DNA of 64,000 bases from an uncultured Acidimicrobiia bacterium (GTDB lineage: Bacteria > Actinomycetota > Acidimicrobiia > Spongiisociales > Spongiisociaceae), in contig OY282370.1 in NCBI GenBank assembly GCA_958295745.1, forward strand, positions 2,640,548-2,704,547, in the 5' to 3' direction. Each line of letters begins with the position of its first letter. The stretch's first letter is position 1. The position numbers and the translations under genes are program-made. This document shows, piece after piece, positions 24,458 through 32,693 of the stretch. The notes below the pieces were generated by a model that ran no database searches, had not been told where the DNA came from, and saw nothing but the letters and a program-made list of their open reading frames with translations.

Positions 24458-25363
24458 ATGATTTGGCGCTTACGGTGGTTGTCTGCAGTCATCTTACTAT
24501 TAGTTGGTACTGCATGTTCGCGGACTGAACCGCCAGAGTATTCCCTTGTCTTGTCTCAGATACCGGAGGGTTTTGCGCCGGGTAGAGTGGTGGTATTTCC
24601 TGACGATTCTCCTATGCCGCCGGATATAGAATCCCCTGCTCTAACCTTATATCGAATATCAAGACCGACAACTTTGAACGGTGTCGATCTTCCACCTGGA
24701 ATAGTAGGGATTTTTTCCTACAAGATTCCGCAGGAATACAACCGCGAATCTGGATTCTTAGATTCCGTAGGACCAGGCGGTTTGCCAGGTTACCTACAAG
24801 AAGAAGGGAATGAATACTACTCACTCGTGGCCGGTTGGAACCTGTCCGAGCATCAGCTTTCTGGCATCGCCTCGAATATCCAGTCCTTCACCGAAGCGCC
24901 GGAGACAACTACTATTGCGGAGATAGAACAGAGTCCGGTTCCACCAATGGGTTCAGTCGTAATCGCCCCTCGCAGGCCCGGCTTTGCCATGTCGTATCTT
25001 GCAGAAGTTCGTGAGGAACCACAGAGAGCAGTTTCTATTACCAGTTTTGGAGGGGATGATTCTACGATGCAAATCCTCCGGTGGTGGTTCGGCCCGACCA
25101 GTTCCGATCTGTCTTTCGGGGAAGATGGTTTCAGTTATCGAGAACCGGCTCGGTACGTGAACGATGACCAGCTCGTTCCGGGTCCGGTATATGAGATATG
25201 GCGAGACGGCGGCGTTATTACTGTGGTGCTAACGGTGATCGTCGAGATAGCCCGGGCCGAGGACGGCAGGCCTCTGCTCGAACGTCCCGATGCCGGCGCC
25301 TGGTCCGAGTTGGAGAAGTTCAGACCCGAAGGCGGGGTCGAGGCCGCCGCCGACGCCCGCTAA
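24458..25363 (+). CDS. lipoprotein of unknown function
   Basis: A 301-residue protein with a signal peptide (MIWRLRWLSAVILLLVGTAC) ending in a lipobox, Cys20 being the lipidated residue. It would be anchored to the membrane facing outward. The mature part is acidic and beta-rich with no family recognised. The first 800 bases have clearly lower GC than the surrounding genes, while the last 150 bases return to normal, so it may be a recent acquisition or fusion. AAAGGAG lies six bases before the ATG. Followed after 49 bases by a small gene. Confidence 0.7.
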   Translation: MIWRLRWLSAVILLLVGTACSRTEPPEYSLVLSQIPEGFAPGRVVVFPDDSPMPPDIESPALTLYRISRPTTLNGVDLPPGIVGIFSYKIPQEYNRESGFLDSVGPGGLPGYLQEEGNEYYSLVAGWNLSEHQLSGIASNIQSFTEAPETTTIAEIEQSPVPPMGSVVIAPRRPGFAMSYLAEVREEPQRAVSITSFGGDDSTMQILRWWFGPTSSDLSFGEDGFSYREPARYVNDDQLVPGPVYEIWRDGGVITVVLTVIVEIARAEDGRPLLERPDAGAWSELEKFRPEGGVEAAADAR

Positions 25364-25412
25364 ACCAATACTGCTGTAAAGTTGATGTACATCGAGTAGG
25401 AAAGGAGAGCCG

Positions 25413-25628
25413 GTGGCGCAATTCGATATCGACGCCATGCTCGAACGGTACCGGGCCAGGGCCGAGGCGGTGCGGGAGCGGCCTCTGCCTCCGGTGGCGG
25501 GCGAGGGCCGGAGGGCCTTCATCGAGCAGGCCGGGCTCGACTACACCGATTTCTCGCTGGTCGGCGGGGCCGCCTGGTCGGTCGAGGACGACCACTTGGT
25601 GCTGCGCATCCCGCTGGCGGGCGGTTAG
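25413..25628 (+). CDS. small acidic protein of unknown function
   Basis: A 71-residue protein from GTG, with AAAGGAG upstream. The sequence has an N-terminal amphipathic helix (DIDAMLERYRARAEAVRER) and a C-terminal strand-rich part (DFSLVGGAAWSVEDDHLVLR). No family is recognised. Codon use has strong G/C in third positions, as in native genes. A GATGTACATC palindrome (25384-25393) lies in its 49-base leader and could be an operator. It precedes the maleylpyruvate-isomerase-like gene by 11 bases, so the two form one operon. Confidence 0.6.
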   Translation: MAQFDIDAMLERYRARAEAVRERPLPPVAGEGRRAFIEQAGLDYTDFSLVGGAAWSVEDDHLVLRIPLAGG

Positions 25629-25639
25629 AAAGGGCGGCA

Positions 25640-26383
25640 GTGGAGACAGCCGGCTGGATCGATGTCATCCGCAAGGAGGGGCGGCGCATGGGCGTCGTCA
25701 TCGCCGGACTGCCGCCCGACGCCCCGGTTCCAAGTTGCCCCGGTTGGCGGGCGCGAAAACTGGTGCACCATCTGGGCCGGGTGCACCGTTGGGCCGCCCT
25801 GATGATCTCCGAAGCCAGGGCTGAACCCCCCGCCCGCCTCGATGAGATCATCCCGGAGGGGTGGCCGTCCGACGACGATTTGGCCGGCTGGTTCCGGGAG
25901 GGTCACCTACGGTTGGCGGCGGCCTTGGAGGAAGCCCCGGCGGACCTGCGGTGCTGGACGTTCATGGAGGCGCCGTCCCCCAGGGATTTCTGGGCCAGGC
26001 GTCAAGCCCACGAGACCTCCATACACAGGGTGGACGCCGAGCTGGCGGCGGGGATGGACCCGACGGGGTTCGATGCGGCCTATGCGGCCGACGGCATCGA
26101 CGAGCTGCTGGTGTCGTTCATCCGCCGCCCCGGTCGGAGCCCTAGCGCTCCCGGGGAGATGACCATGGGGGTGGAGGCGGTCGATGCATCGCGGAGCTGG
26201 ACCGTGTCCTTCGGACCCGGCGAAGCCCGGGGGCGGAGAGGTGCGGGGGAGGCCGACTGCACGGTGTCCGGCGCGGCGTCCGACCTCTTCACCTTCCTCT
26301 GGAACCGGACCCCGCCGCGGGGTCTGCGGGTGGCGGGCGACTGGGAAGTCCTCGTCCGGTGGGCGGAGTCGAGCCGCTTCTGA
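25640..26383 (+). CDS. mycothiol-dependent maleylpyruvate isomerase family protein
   Basis: A 247-residue protein starting at GTG. The N-terminal DinB-like helical bundle has VPSCPGWRARKLVHHLGRVH, whose His and the later His of RRQAHETSIHRVDAE are the metal ligands of this family. The C-terminal MDMPI domain ends LRVAGDWEVLVRWAE. Family members use mycothiol as cofactor or transfer it to substrates, which fits an actinobacterial host. The substrate is unknown. It lies 11 bases after the small gene and 54 before thyA. Confidence 0.75.
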   Translation: METAGWIDVIRKEGRRMGVVIAGLPPDAPVPSCPGWRARKLVHHLGRVHRWAALMISEARAEPPARLDEIIPEGWPSDDDLAGWFREGHLRLAAALEEAPADLRCWTFMEAPSPRDFWARRQAHETSIHRVDAELAAGMDPTGFDAAYAADGIDELLVSFIRRPGRSPSAPGEMTMGVEAVDASRSWTVSFGPGEARGRRGAGEADCTVSGAASDLFTFLWNRTPPRGLRVAGDWEVLVRWAESSRF

Positions 26384-26437
26384 GGATATCCTCAATGATA
26401 GTTACACTCCTGTAGTTCAGTAGGTGAGCAGGGAAAG

Positions 26438-27241
26438 ATGTCAGCAGAACAGCAATATCTCGACCTGCTCCAAGAGGTCAGAGACCGCGGGGTGTGGAAA
26501 GACGACCGGACCGGGGTGGGCACCTACAGCCTGTTCGGACGGCAGCTGCGCTTCGACCTCGAGCAGGGGTTCCCGCTCCTCACCACCAAGAAGATACATG
26601 TCCGGTCGGTCGTCCACGAGCTGCTTTGGTTCCTGCGGGGCGACTCCAACATCGACTACCTGAACCGGAACGGGGTGACGATATGGGACGAATGGGCCGA
26701 CCCCGCCGGCGATTTGGGGCCCATCTACGGTGTGCAGTGGCGTTCCTGGCCGGGCCCCGACGGGGGGGCCGTCGATCAGCTGACCGAAGTGGTGGAACAG
26801 ATCAAGACCAACCCGGACTCGCGGCGGCTGGTGGTGTCGGCCTGGAACGTGTCGGACCTGCCCGACATGGCGCTGCTCCCCTGCCACGTGCTGTTCCAGT
26901 TCTATGTGTCCGGCGGCCGCCTCAGCCTGCATCTCTACCAGCGCAGCGCAGATGTCTTCCTGGGGGTGCCCTTCAACATCGCCTCCTATGCGTTGCTGCT
27001 GTCGATGACGGCCGAGGTGACCGGCCTGCGGGCGGGGGAGTTCGTCCACACGTTCGGGGACGTCCACCTGTACCGGAACCACCTGGAGCAGGCCGCCATC
27101 CAGCTGGGCAGGGAACCCCGGCCGCTGCCGCGCCTGGAACTGGCGGACCGGCCCGCCGACCTCTACTCCTTCGGATACGAGGACATCCGGGTGGTCGGCT
27201 ACGACCCCCATCCTGCTATCCCGGCGCCGGTGGCCGTATAA
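26438..27241 (+). CDS. thyA: thymidylate synthase
   Basis: A 267-residue complete ThyA, matching the usual 264. It converts dUMP and methylenetetrahydrofolate to dTMP and dihydrofolate. The active-site Cys is in [13 protein letters not shown] (near 149). Other family marks are [42 protein letters not shown] and [10 protein letters not shown]. The gene has ATG with GGGAAAG upstream. No folA follows; a dioxygenase gene comes next after 37 bases. Housekeeping function, high confidence. Confidence 0.97.
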   Translation: MSAEQQYLDLLQEVRDRGVWKDDRTGVGTYSLFGRQLRFDLEQGFPLLTTKKIHVRSVVHELLWFLRGDSNIDYLNRNGVTIWDEWADPAGDLGPIYGVQWRSWPGPDGGAVDQLTEVVEQIKTNPDSRRLVVSAWNVSDLPDMALLPCHVLFQFYVSGGRLSLHLYQRSADVFLGVPFNIASYALLLSMTAEVTGLRAGEFVHTFGDVHLYRNHLEQAAIQLGREPRPLPRLELADRPADLYSFGYEDIRVVGYDPHPAIPAPVAV

Positions 27242-27278
27242 TCCCGTTCGTCGAATCGAGGAAGCCAGGGAGGCCGAT

Positions 27279-28169
27279 ATGACACCGGAACAGATACTCG
27301 CCGAGCCGCCGCGGGTGCTCACCCAGGAACAGCGGGAGTCCTATTTCGAGCGCGGTTACGTGGCCGTGGAATCCCTGATCTCAGACGAATGGATCGAACG
27401 GCTCCGCGGGGTGACCGCCGGTTTCATCGACGAGAGCCGGGGGGTGGGCATCTCGGACGAAGACTACGACGTGGCCGAGGGGCACGGCCCGGACTCGCCC
27501 AGGGTGCGCCGCATCAAGATGCCCGACCGCCGGCACTCTGTCTACTGGGAGTTCGCCACCGGCGTGATCGCCGATGTGGCCGCCGACCTGGTGGGCCCGG
27601 ATGTGGTGTTCCACCATTCCAAGCTCAACTTCAAGTGGGACGCCGGCGCCGACGATGTCAAGTGGCATCAGGACATCCAGTTCTATCCGCACACCAACTA
27701 CAGCCCGCTGACCATCGGCACCTACCTGGCGGATACGGGCATGGATGACGGCCCCCTGATGGTGGTGCCGGGCAGCCACGACGGGCCTCTGTTCGACCAG
27801 TACGACGAAGACGGCAACTGGATGGGGTGCCTCTCCGCGGGCGACGCCGCCTCCGTCGACCAGGAAAACGTCGAATACCTGTCCGGCCCGGCGGGGTCGA
27901 TCACGGTCCACAACTGCCGGACGGTGCACGGGTCTCCCCCTACCGGGAAGGCCAGCGGCAGGCCGTTGCTCCTCAACGCCTACGCATCGGCCGACGCCTT
28001 TCCCTACACGGCCCACCCGCAGCCCACCGAGAACACCGGCAAGGTGATACGCGGGCGCCCGGCCCGCTGGGCCCATCACGATCCCAGGCCCTGCCTGATC
28101 CCGCCCGACTGGTCGGGTGGGTACGACTCGATCTTCGCCGCCCAGGACAAAGAGGAGCAGATGATGTAA
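27279..28169 (+). CDS. phytanoyl-CoA dioxygenase (PhyH) family protein
   Basis: A 296-residue Fe(II)/2-oxoglutarate dioxygenase. The metal triad is visible as H-Q-D in VKWHQDIQFYPH (about 129-131) and the distal His in TVHNCRTVHGSPP. A distal Arg suited to 2-oxoglutarate follows. Such enzymes hydroxylate small molecules such as phytanoyl-CoA, ectoine or amino acids. The target cannot be told here. AGGGAGG lies six bases before the ATG, 37 bases after thyA. Confidence 0.8.
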   Translation: MTPEQILAEPPRVLTQEQRESYFERGYVAVESLISDEWIERLRGVTAGFIDESRGVGISDEDYDVAEGHGPDSPRVRRIKMPDRRHSVYWEFATGVIADVAADLVGPDVVFHHSKLNFKWDAGADDVKWHQDIQFYPHTNYSPLTIGTYLADTGMDDGPLMVVPGSHDGPLFDQYDEDGNWMGCLSAGDAASVDQENVEYLSGPAGSITVHNCRTVHGSPPTGKASGRPLLLNAYASADAFPYTAHPQPTENTGKVIRGRPARWAHHDPRPCLIPPDWSGGYDSIFAAQDKEEQMM

Positions 28170-28263
28170 CGACCGGGGCGCCCCATTCTCCGGGTGGGTC
28201 GGGGTGGGGCGGGCCGCCCGGACGGTGTATCAGGAACGGGCCGGTCGAACCTAAGATGGCGGC

Positions 28264-28629
28264 GTGGTCGTATTCTTGAAGACGGTCCGCGGGCTGTTGA
28301 TCCTGGCCGCCCTGGCGATAGCGGTGGTCCCGCCCGCGGCGCTCATCGACCTCCTGACCGGAGGCACCGGATACGGGCTGTGCGAGAATGGGCTGGCCGG
28401 ATGCGACAGCGCCTTCCTAGACGGCCCGGCGATGGCGCTTCGTGTATTCATCGGCTTGTTCCTGGTGACCGTGGGCGTGCGGGTGGTCTCCCGCATCATC
28501 GCCAGAGTCGAGAAACGCCGGAGGTGGGATGCGGCGGTTGCGTACTACGGCGATTTCTCGGATCTACAGGAACCCTCCGACGGCGGCGCCTTGGAGTCCG
28601 GAACTCGAGGGAGGGTGCTCGGTTCTTAG
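28264..28629 (+). CDS. small two-helix membrane protein
   Basis: A 121-residue protein starting at GTG. Hydrophobic segments at about 5-30 and 57-78 are membrane helices; the segment between holds two Cys (GLCENGLAGCDS) that could form a disulfide outside the membrane. A charged cytoplasmic tail follows (RVEKRRRWD). No family is recognised. It stands alone in a 1.2-kb region with little else. Confidence 0.55.
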   Translation: MVVFLKTVRGLLILAALAIAVVPPAALIDLLTGGTGYGLCENGLAGCDSAFLDGPAMALRVFIGLFLVTVGVRVVSRIIARVEKRRRWDAAVAYYGDFSDLQEPSDGGALESGTRGRVLGS

Positions 28630-29357
28630 TGGCGGGTGACTGGCAACCGGGGGCGGGGTGTCGTCGGGCGGGGTTTGTGGAGCGGCCTTCGGTGTGGTTG
28701 AAGTCACCGAGTGTCGTTGCGGACGGTCAGGTCGGTCAGTCTCGCTCCGAAGCAAGGCTCAACACCTCGCTAAAAAAATAGGCCATGTCTTATGACAAGG
28801 GTATTGAAACTGTCACAGTGTTGTTGTATACATATAAACAACAGACATCGCAGCCGGTTCCGCGGATGGCTGCGATCAGAAGAGCGTCCGATCCAGAGGC
28901 GCCGCCCCTCGGAATATCTTCCGACCGGGCAGGTCCTTCCAAGGCGAGGACGGTCGAAGTAGCTGTGCTGGAACCGATCGGGACGGGGCGGGTGAACACG
29001 TCCTCCCGCCCTTTGGAGACGGTGGCTGGTGGCGGCGGGGGAGGGACCCATGTGGGGGGCGGTGCGGGGGGTGATTTTTCGCGGACTTCGTCCGGTCGCA
29101 GGCGGTTTTGGGGACGCCGTTCGACGCCGTTCTTTGCGGCCTCCTATAGGAAAGGGCAGGTAGACACACGGGCCGGTACGGCTGGTTCATAACCTGCGTC
29201 TCCTGTCATCTGATCAAGGCCGAGGATAGGTTTTCGCGGTCTCGCCCGGTTCACCACCTGCGGCGCACAGTCCTATGCGCCGATGAAGGCCCGCCCCGAG
29301 CGGAGCCCCGCCGCCCGGACAGGTCAGGCGGACAGAAGGCGTCGGCGCCCCGAGAGG
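28630..29357. other. 728-bp gap with an orphan promoter and a dispersed repeat
   Basis: No coding frame is convincing on either strand. The gap holds a strong promoter-like site (28804-28832) and, on the minus strand, a copy of a GC-rich repeat beginning CGCGAAAA (29083 downward). The AT-rich island at 28765-28850 is sharply bounded. A small RNA read rightward from about 28840 is possible. Confidence 0.5.
28804..28832 (+). promoter_or_regulatory. orphan promoter with palindrome in its spacer
   Basis: TTGAAA (28804-28809), 17 bases, then TATACA (28827-28832). Inside the spacer is ACTGTCACAGT, an 11-bp palindrome, which would let a repressor block RNA polymerase. No gene with a ribosome binding site follows, so the product may be a non-coding RNA. 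Confidence 0.5.
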
Positions 29358-30620
29358 TCAGGCGTAAGGAGATGCCCCCGGCTTTCCTGCGTCCGTCGGC
29401 TTGACCATCCGGCCCCCCTTCCACACCATCGTCACCCGGTCGGGATCGCCGAGCACCGTGATATCCGCCAGCGGGTCGGCCGCCACCGCGATGACATCGG
29501 CGTCGTAGCCTTCGGCCAGCAGACCGGAGCGGGGGGCCCTCCCGCCCAGGGTGGCGGGGCCGTTGGCGGTGGCGGCCTCGATGGCCCGCAGGGGGGTCAT
29601 CCCCGCCTCGACGAGGGAGGCGAGCTCCAGCCCGTTGGTTCCCCACAGACCGCCGCTGGCCATGATGTCGGCGCCCACCGCCATGCGTATACCGGCCGAC
29701 ACGGCCAGCTCCATGGCGGCCTTGTGGGTGCGGGCCACTCGGACCTGGGCCTCCCACGCCCAATCGGGGATGCGGCCCTCGAGCGACGCCAGATGTTCGA
29801 CGGCGTGGCGGGTGGGCACCACCATGGTCCCCGTTTCCAGCAGCAGCTCGGCGGTGGCTTGGTCGAGCGTGCTGCAATGCTCGATGGTGGTCACCCCGGC
29901 CATGGCCGCAGCCGCCGCCCCGGCCTGTCCGTGGCAGTGGGCGGCTACCGCCAGCTCGGCCATGGCCGCCTCCTCCACGATGGCCCGCAGCTCCTTGTCG
30001 TTGAACTGCCGATGGTCCGGATGGTCGAAATGGCTCATGGTGCCGCCGGTGGCGTTGATCTTGATCACCTCGGCCCCCGACCGGATCTGGCGGCGCACCG
30101 CCTTGATGCATTCCTCCACCCCGTCGCACACCGCCACCCAGCCGATTCCCGAAGCGGCCAGGTCGTCCCGCCAGGCCTCCGGCATCCAATGGATGTCGCT
30201 GTGGCCCCCGGTCGGACCCAGAGCCGCCCCCGCCCCGTAGATGTTCGGGCCGGCCAGGGTTCCTTCGTCCACCAGCCGGCCCAGATGCACGCCGAGGCCC
30301 CCCAACTCCCTGGTGCTGGTGAAACCGGCCATCAGCAGGGTGTGGGCGTCGCGGGCCGCCCGCACCGCCAGCACCGGCAGGGGGGTGGTGGCCAGCCCCG
30401 TCAGGTCGGGCGACTCGATTCCGAAGAAGTGCGAATGGCAGTCCCACATGCCGGGCATCACCACCGGCGCCCGATGCACTTCGGCTGCCGGAGCGGACGG
30501 CGCCCCCGCCTGCGGGCCTGCGTAGGAGATGGATACGCCGTCTATCACCACGCATCCGTCGGGTACGGGCGCCCCCCGCCCCGGAATCAGCAACTCGGCC
30601 TCTATGCGTATCACGTCCAC
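29358..30620 (-). CDS. amidohydrolase, imidazolonepropionase-like
   Basis: A 420-residue metal-dependent hydrolase of the COG1228 group. Metal ligands appear as HSHFFG (MPGMWDCHSH), a lysine that can be carboxylated in GAEVIKINATGG, AAHCHG, IEHCS and VGADIM. The family includes imidazolonepropionase, aryldialkylphosphatases and prolidases. Substrates are usually cyclic amides or amide bonds; which applies is not visible. The flanking N-terminal and C-terminal strands of the small beta domain are present, so the protein is complete. It could add a ring-opening step to the nitrogen-catabolic genes of this window, but it is not in their operons. Confidence 0.75.
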   Translation of the reverse strand: MDVIRIEAELLIPGRGAPVPDGCVVIDGVSISYAGPQAGAPSAPAAEVHRAPVVMPGMWDCHSHFFGIESPDLTGLATTPLPVLAVRAARDAHTLLMAGFTSTRELGGLGVHLGRLVDEGTLAGPNIYGAGAALGPTGGHSDIHWMPEAWRDDLAASGIGWVAVCDGVEECIKAVRRQIRSGAEVIKINATGGTMSHFDHPDHRQFNDKELRAIVEEAAMAELAVAAHCHGQAGAAAAAMAGVTTIEHCSTLDQATAELLLETGTMVVPTRHAVEHLASLEGRIPDWAWEAQVRVARTHKAAMELAVSAGIRMAVGADIMASGGLWGTNGLELASLVEAGMTPLRAIEAATANGPATLGGRAPRSGLLAEGYDADVIAVAADPLADITVLGDPDRVTMVWKGGRMVKPTDAGKPGASPYA

Positions 30621-30697
30621 CTCGCATCGTCTCGACGACCGGCTTTCTCGGACGCAACGGTAGGCTCGACGCCCGGAGCTCGCGGCGGGGAACCGGA

Positions 30698-31132
30698 TTG
30701 AAAGCAGCCAGGAAGGTCTTCATAAGGCGGAGCGTGGACGAGGTGTTCGGGTTCGTGGCCTCGTCCGGGACCGAGCCCGTCTGGCGCAGCAGCGTCCTCG
30801 AGACCGCCTGCGACCGACCGGGCGCCCTCCGGGCGGGTTCGCGGGGCCGGAGCCTGATGCGGTTCATGGGCCGGGAGGTGGATGCGCCCTGGGAGATAGT
30901 CGAGTTCGACGACCGCTCCGGGCTGTGCCGGGAGTATTCCTCCGCAGTCAGGGGAGGCCGCGACCGTTACCGCTTCGAGCCGTTCGGGCGCGGCGCCACG
31001 GTCCTCGAGCTGGAGATCGAAGTGGAAGCCGCCGGACTGGCCGGGCTGCTGACCGCCGCCACGCGCACCGCGGCGGACCGGGAGCTGCGCGCCGACCTGG
31101 ACCGTCTGAAGCAGATACTCGAGTCGCGCTGA
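30698..31132 (+). CDS. SRPBCC-fold protein
   Basis: A 144-residue START/polyketide-cyclase-like protein beginning at TTG (30698). The helix-grip pattern is seen: KVFIRRSVDEVFGFVASSGT at the start, WEIVEFDDRSGLCREY in the middle strands, and a long C-terminal helix (AADRELRADLDRLKQILES). Such proteins bind small hydrophobic ligands or act as cyclases and stress proteins. No specific ligand can be read. It is convergent with the glutamine-synthetase-like gene. Confidence 0.65.
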   Translation: MKAARKVFIRRSVDEVFGFVASSGTEPVWRSSVLETACDRPGALRAGSRGRSLMRFMGREVDAPWEIVEFDDRSGLCREYSSAVRGGRDRYRFEPFGRGATVLELEIEVEAAGLAGLLTAATRTAADRELRADLDRLKQILESR

Positions 31133-31172
31133 GCGGCCTAGCGGCGGCGGTGCGCGCCTCCGTTCAGAACGC

Positions 31173-32537
31173 TCAGAACAGTTCCAGGTACTCGTTGGTC
31201 TCCCATGCGCTTATGTCGTCGGCTCTCTGCGAGTCCGGGTCGGAGTTCTCCTCGGCGGCGTACCTGCCCAGCTCGTAGCGGCGCACCGCCAGCAGAGCAT
31301 CCTTGAACTCCTGGCCGAAGAACCTTGCGGCGGCCTCGCTGGCCTCGAAGTGGTCCAGAGCCTCGCCCAGAGTGGCCGGGAGTTTCTCGAGCGACCCGTC
31401 CTCCTCGGCCGGCTGGCCCTCGCGAGAGGGCGGGGGGGGTTCCAGGCCCCGCTCTATCCCGTCCAGACCGGCGGCCAGGATGGCGGCGCCGGCCAGGTAG
31501 GGGTTCATAAGGGCGCTGGGGGAGCGGGTCTCCAGCCGGGTGGCGTTCCCGCCGGCCGCCTTGACCCTGACCAGGGCCGAGCGGTCCTCCAGGCCCCAGG
31601 AGATGTTGGTGGGGCTGAAGGTATGGGTCCGCCGCCGCCGCCGGCAGTTGATGGTGGGGCACAGCAGGGCGTCGATGGCGTTGGCGTGGGCCAGTATCCC
31701 GGCCGCGAACCCGAGCCCCGCCCCGCTGAGGCCTTGGGGGTGGGAGTCGTCGGCCATCACGTTCTGCCCGGTGTCCTTGTCCAGGAGCGACATGTGGATG
31801 TGGCACCCGCTCCCCGAATGACCCGCGTAGGGCTTGGTCATGAAGCTGGCCAGGTATCCGTCCTGGTGGGCGATCTGCTTGACGCCGTTCTTGAAGGTGA
31901 ACGCCTTGTCGGGGCCGTCCATCCCCCGCCCCGGGGTGAAGTTGATCTCCCATTGCGACCCGGCGTACTCGCAGTTGGAGGTGATGATGTCCACCCCGAT
32001 GTCGGGCATCAGGTCCATGATCCTATGGATGGTGGGGACCCACTCGTTGCGGATCACGTTGAAGATGTGGTAGCCCTCGAACAGCCGCTCGCGGGTCCGG
32101 CCGTCGAGGAGGTAGAACTCGAACTCGCAGCCCGTCATCGGTTCGTAACCCATGCTGTGCGCCTTCTCGAGCACCCGGCGGTACACCGCCCTGGGGGTGG
32201 CCTCCAGGGTCTTGCCGTCGTACCATTCGGCGTCGCAGATCAGCCGGGCGGTGCCGGGCGCCCAGGGCACGACCGCCGCGGTGGAGGGGTCGGGGAACAG
32301 CAGCGAGTCGCCGTACCCAACCTCCTCGTTGTAGAGGCTGCCGGGCACCACGTCGGAGCGGGTGTCGAGCACGGAGGTCCCCCCGTAGAAGTTGAGGCCG
32401 TCGCGGGCGTAGCCGCCGGCGGCGTCCAGCGGCACGATCTTGGTGCGGGAGGTCCCGTGCAGATCGGGCATCTCGAAACGCACCCGCTTGATACCCCGTG
32501 CTTTCCACCCGTCGAAGATACGGTCGAATTCGGACAC
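31173..32537 (-). CDS. glutamine-synthetase-family amide ligase
   Basis: 454 residues from GTG at 32537, chosen because GAGGAGGAGG lies seven bases before it; an open frame extends 36 codons further but looks non-coding. The family motifs are GCEFEFYLL (metal Glu pair), SQWEINFTPG, GSGCHIHMSL (metal His) and TRLETRSPS (substrate Arg). The classic NRSA-type loop is altered (SPTNISWGLEDRSALVRV), so it is more like gamma-glutamyl-polyamine or other amine ligases than true GlnA. It would join glutamate, or another acid, to an amine with ATP. Divergent from the class III aminotransferase, which suggests a shared amine or amino acid pathway. Confidence 0.8.
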   Translation of the reverse strand: MSEFDRIFDGWKARGIKRVRFEMPDLHGTSRTKIVPLDAAGGYARDGLNFYGGTSVLDTRSDVVPGSLYNEEVGYGDSLLFPDPSTAAVVPWAPGTARLICDAEWYDGKTLEATPRAVYRRVLEKAHSMGYEPMTGCEFEFYLLDGRTRERLFEGYHIFNVIRNEWVPTIHRIMDLMPDIGVDIITSNCEYAGSQWEINFTPGRGMDGPDKAFTFKNGVKQIAHQDGYLASFMTKPYAGHSGSGCHIHMSLLDKDTGQNVMADDSHPQGLSGAGLGFAAGILAHANAIDALLCPTINCRRRRRTHTFSPTNISWGLEDRSALVRVKAAGGNATRLETRSPSALMNPYLAGAAILAAGLDGIERGLEPPPPSREGQPAEEDGSLEKLPATLGEALDHFEASEAAARFFGQEFKDALLAVRRYELGRYAAEENSDPDSQRADDISAWETNEYLELF

Positions 32538-32693
32538 CTGCGAACCTCCTCCTCGCCGGCCTCCGCCCGGACATGGGATGGGAGGCCTCCTCGTGCACCG
32601 GCGATTATAGGTTGCGCGGTCAGAGGCGGCCCGGGTGCGGCGCATCGGCGGATCTCAGGCGGCCGTGTGGGCGGCGCCGGGTATAGTTGCCCG

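Noticed and set aside
28785-29192. 135-codon plus-strand frame after the orphan promoter
   Set aside because: No ribosome binding site, and a poly-Gly, Arg-rich translation without family pattern. It also overlaps a dispersed repeat.
31350-32693. Upstream extension of the aminotransferase frame
   Set aside because: It is antisense to the glutamine-synthetase-like gene, and similarity begins only at the ATG at 32694.
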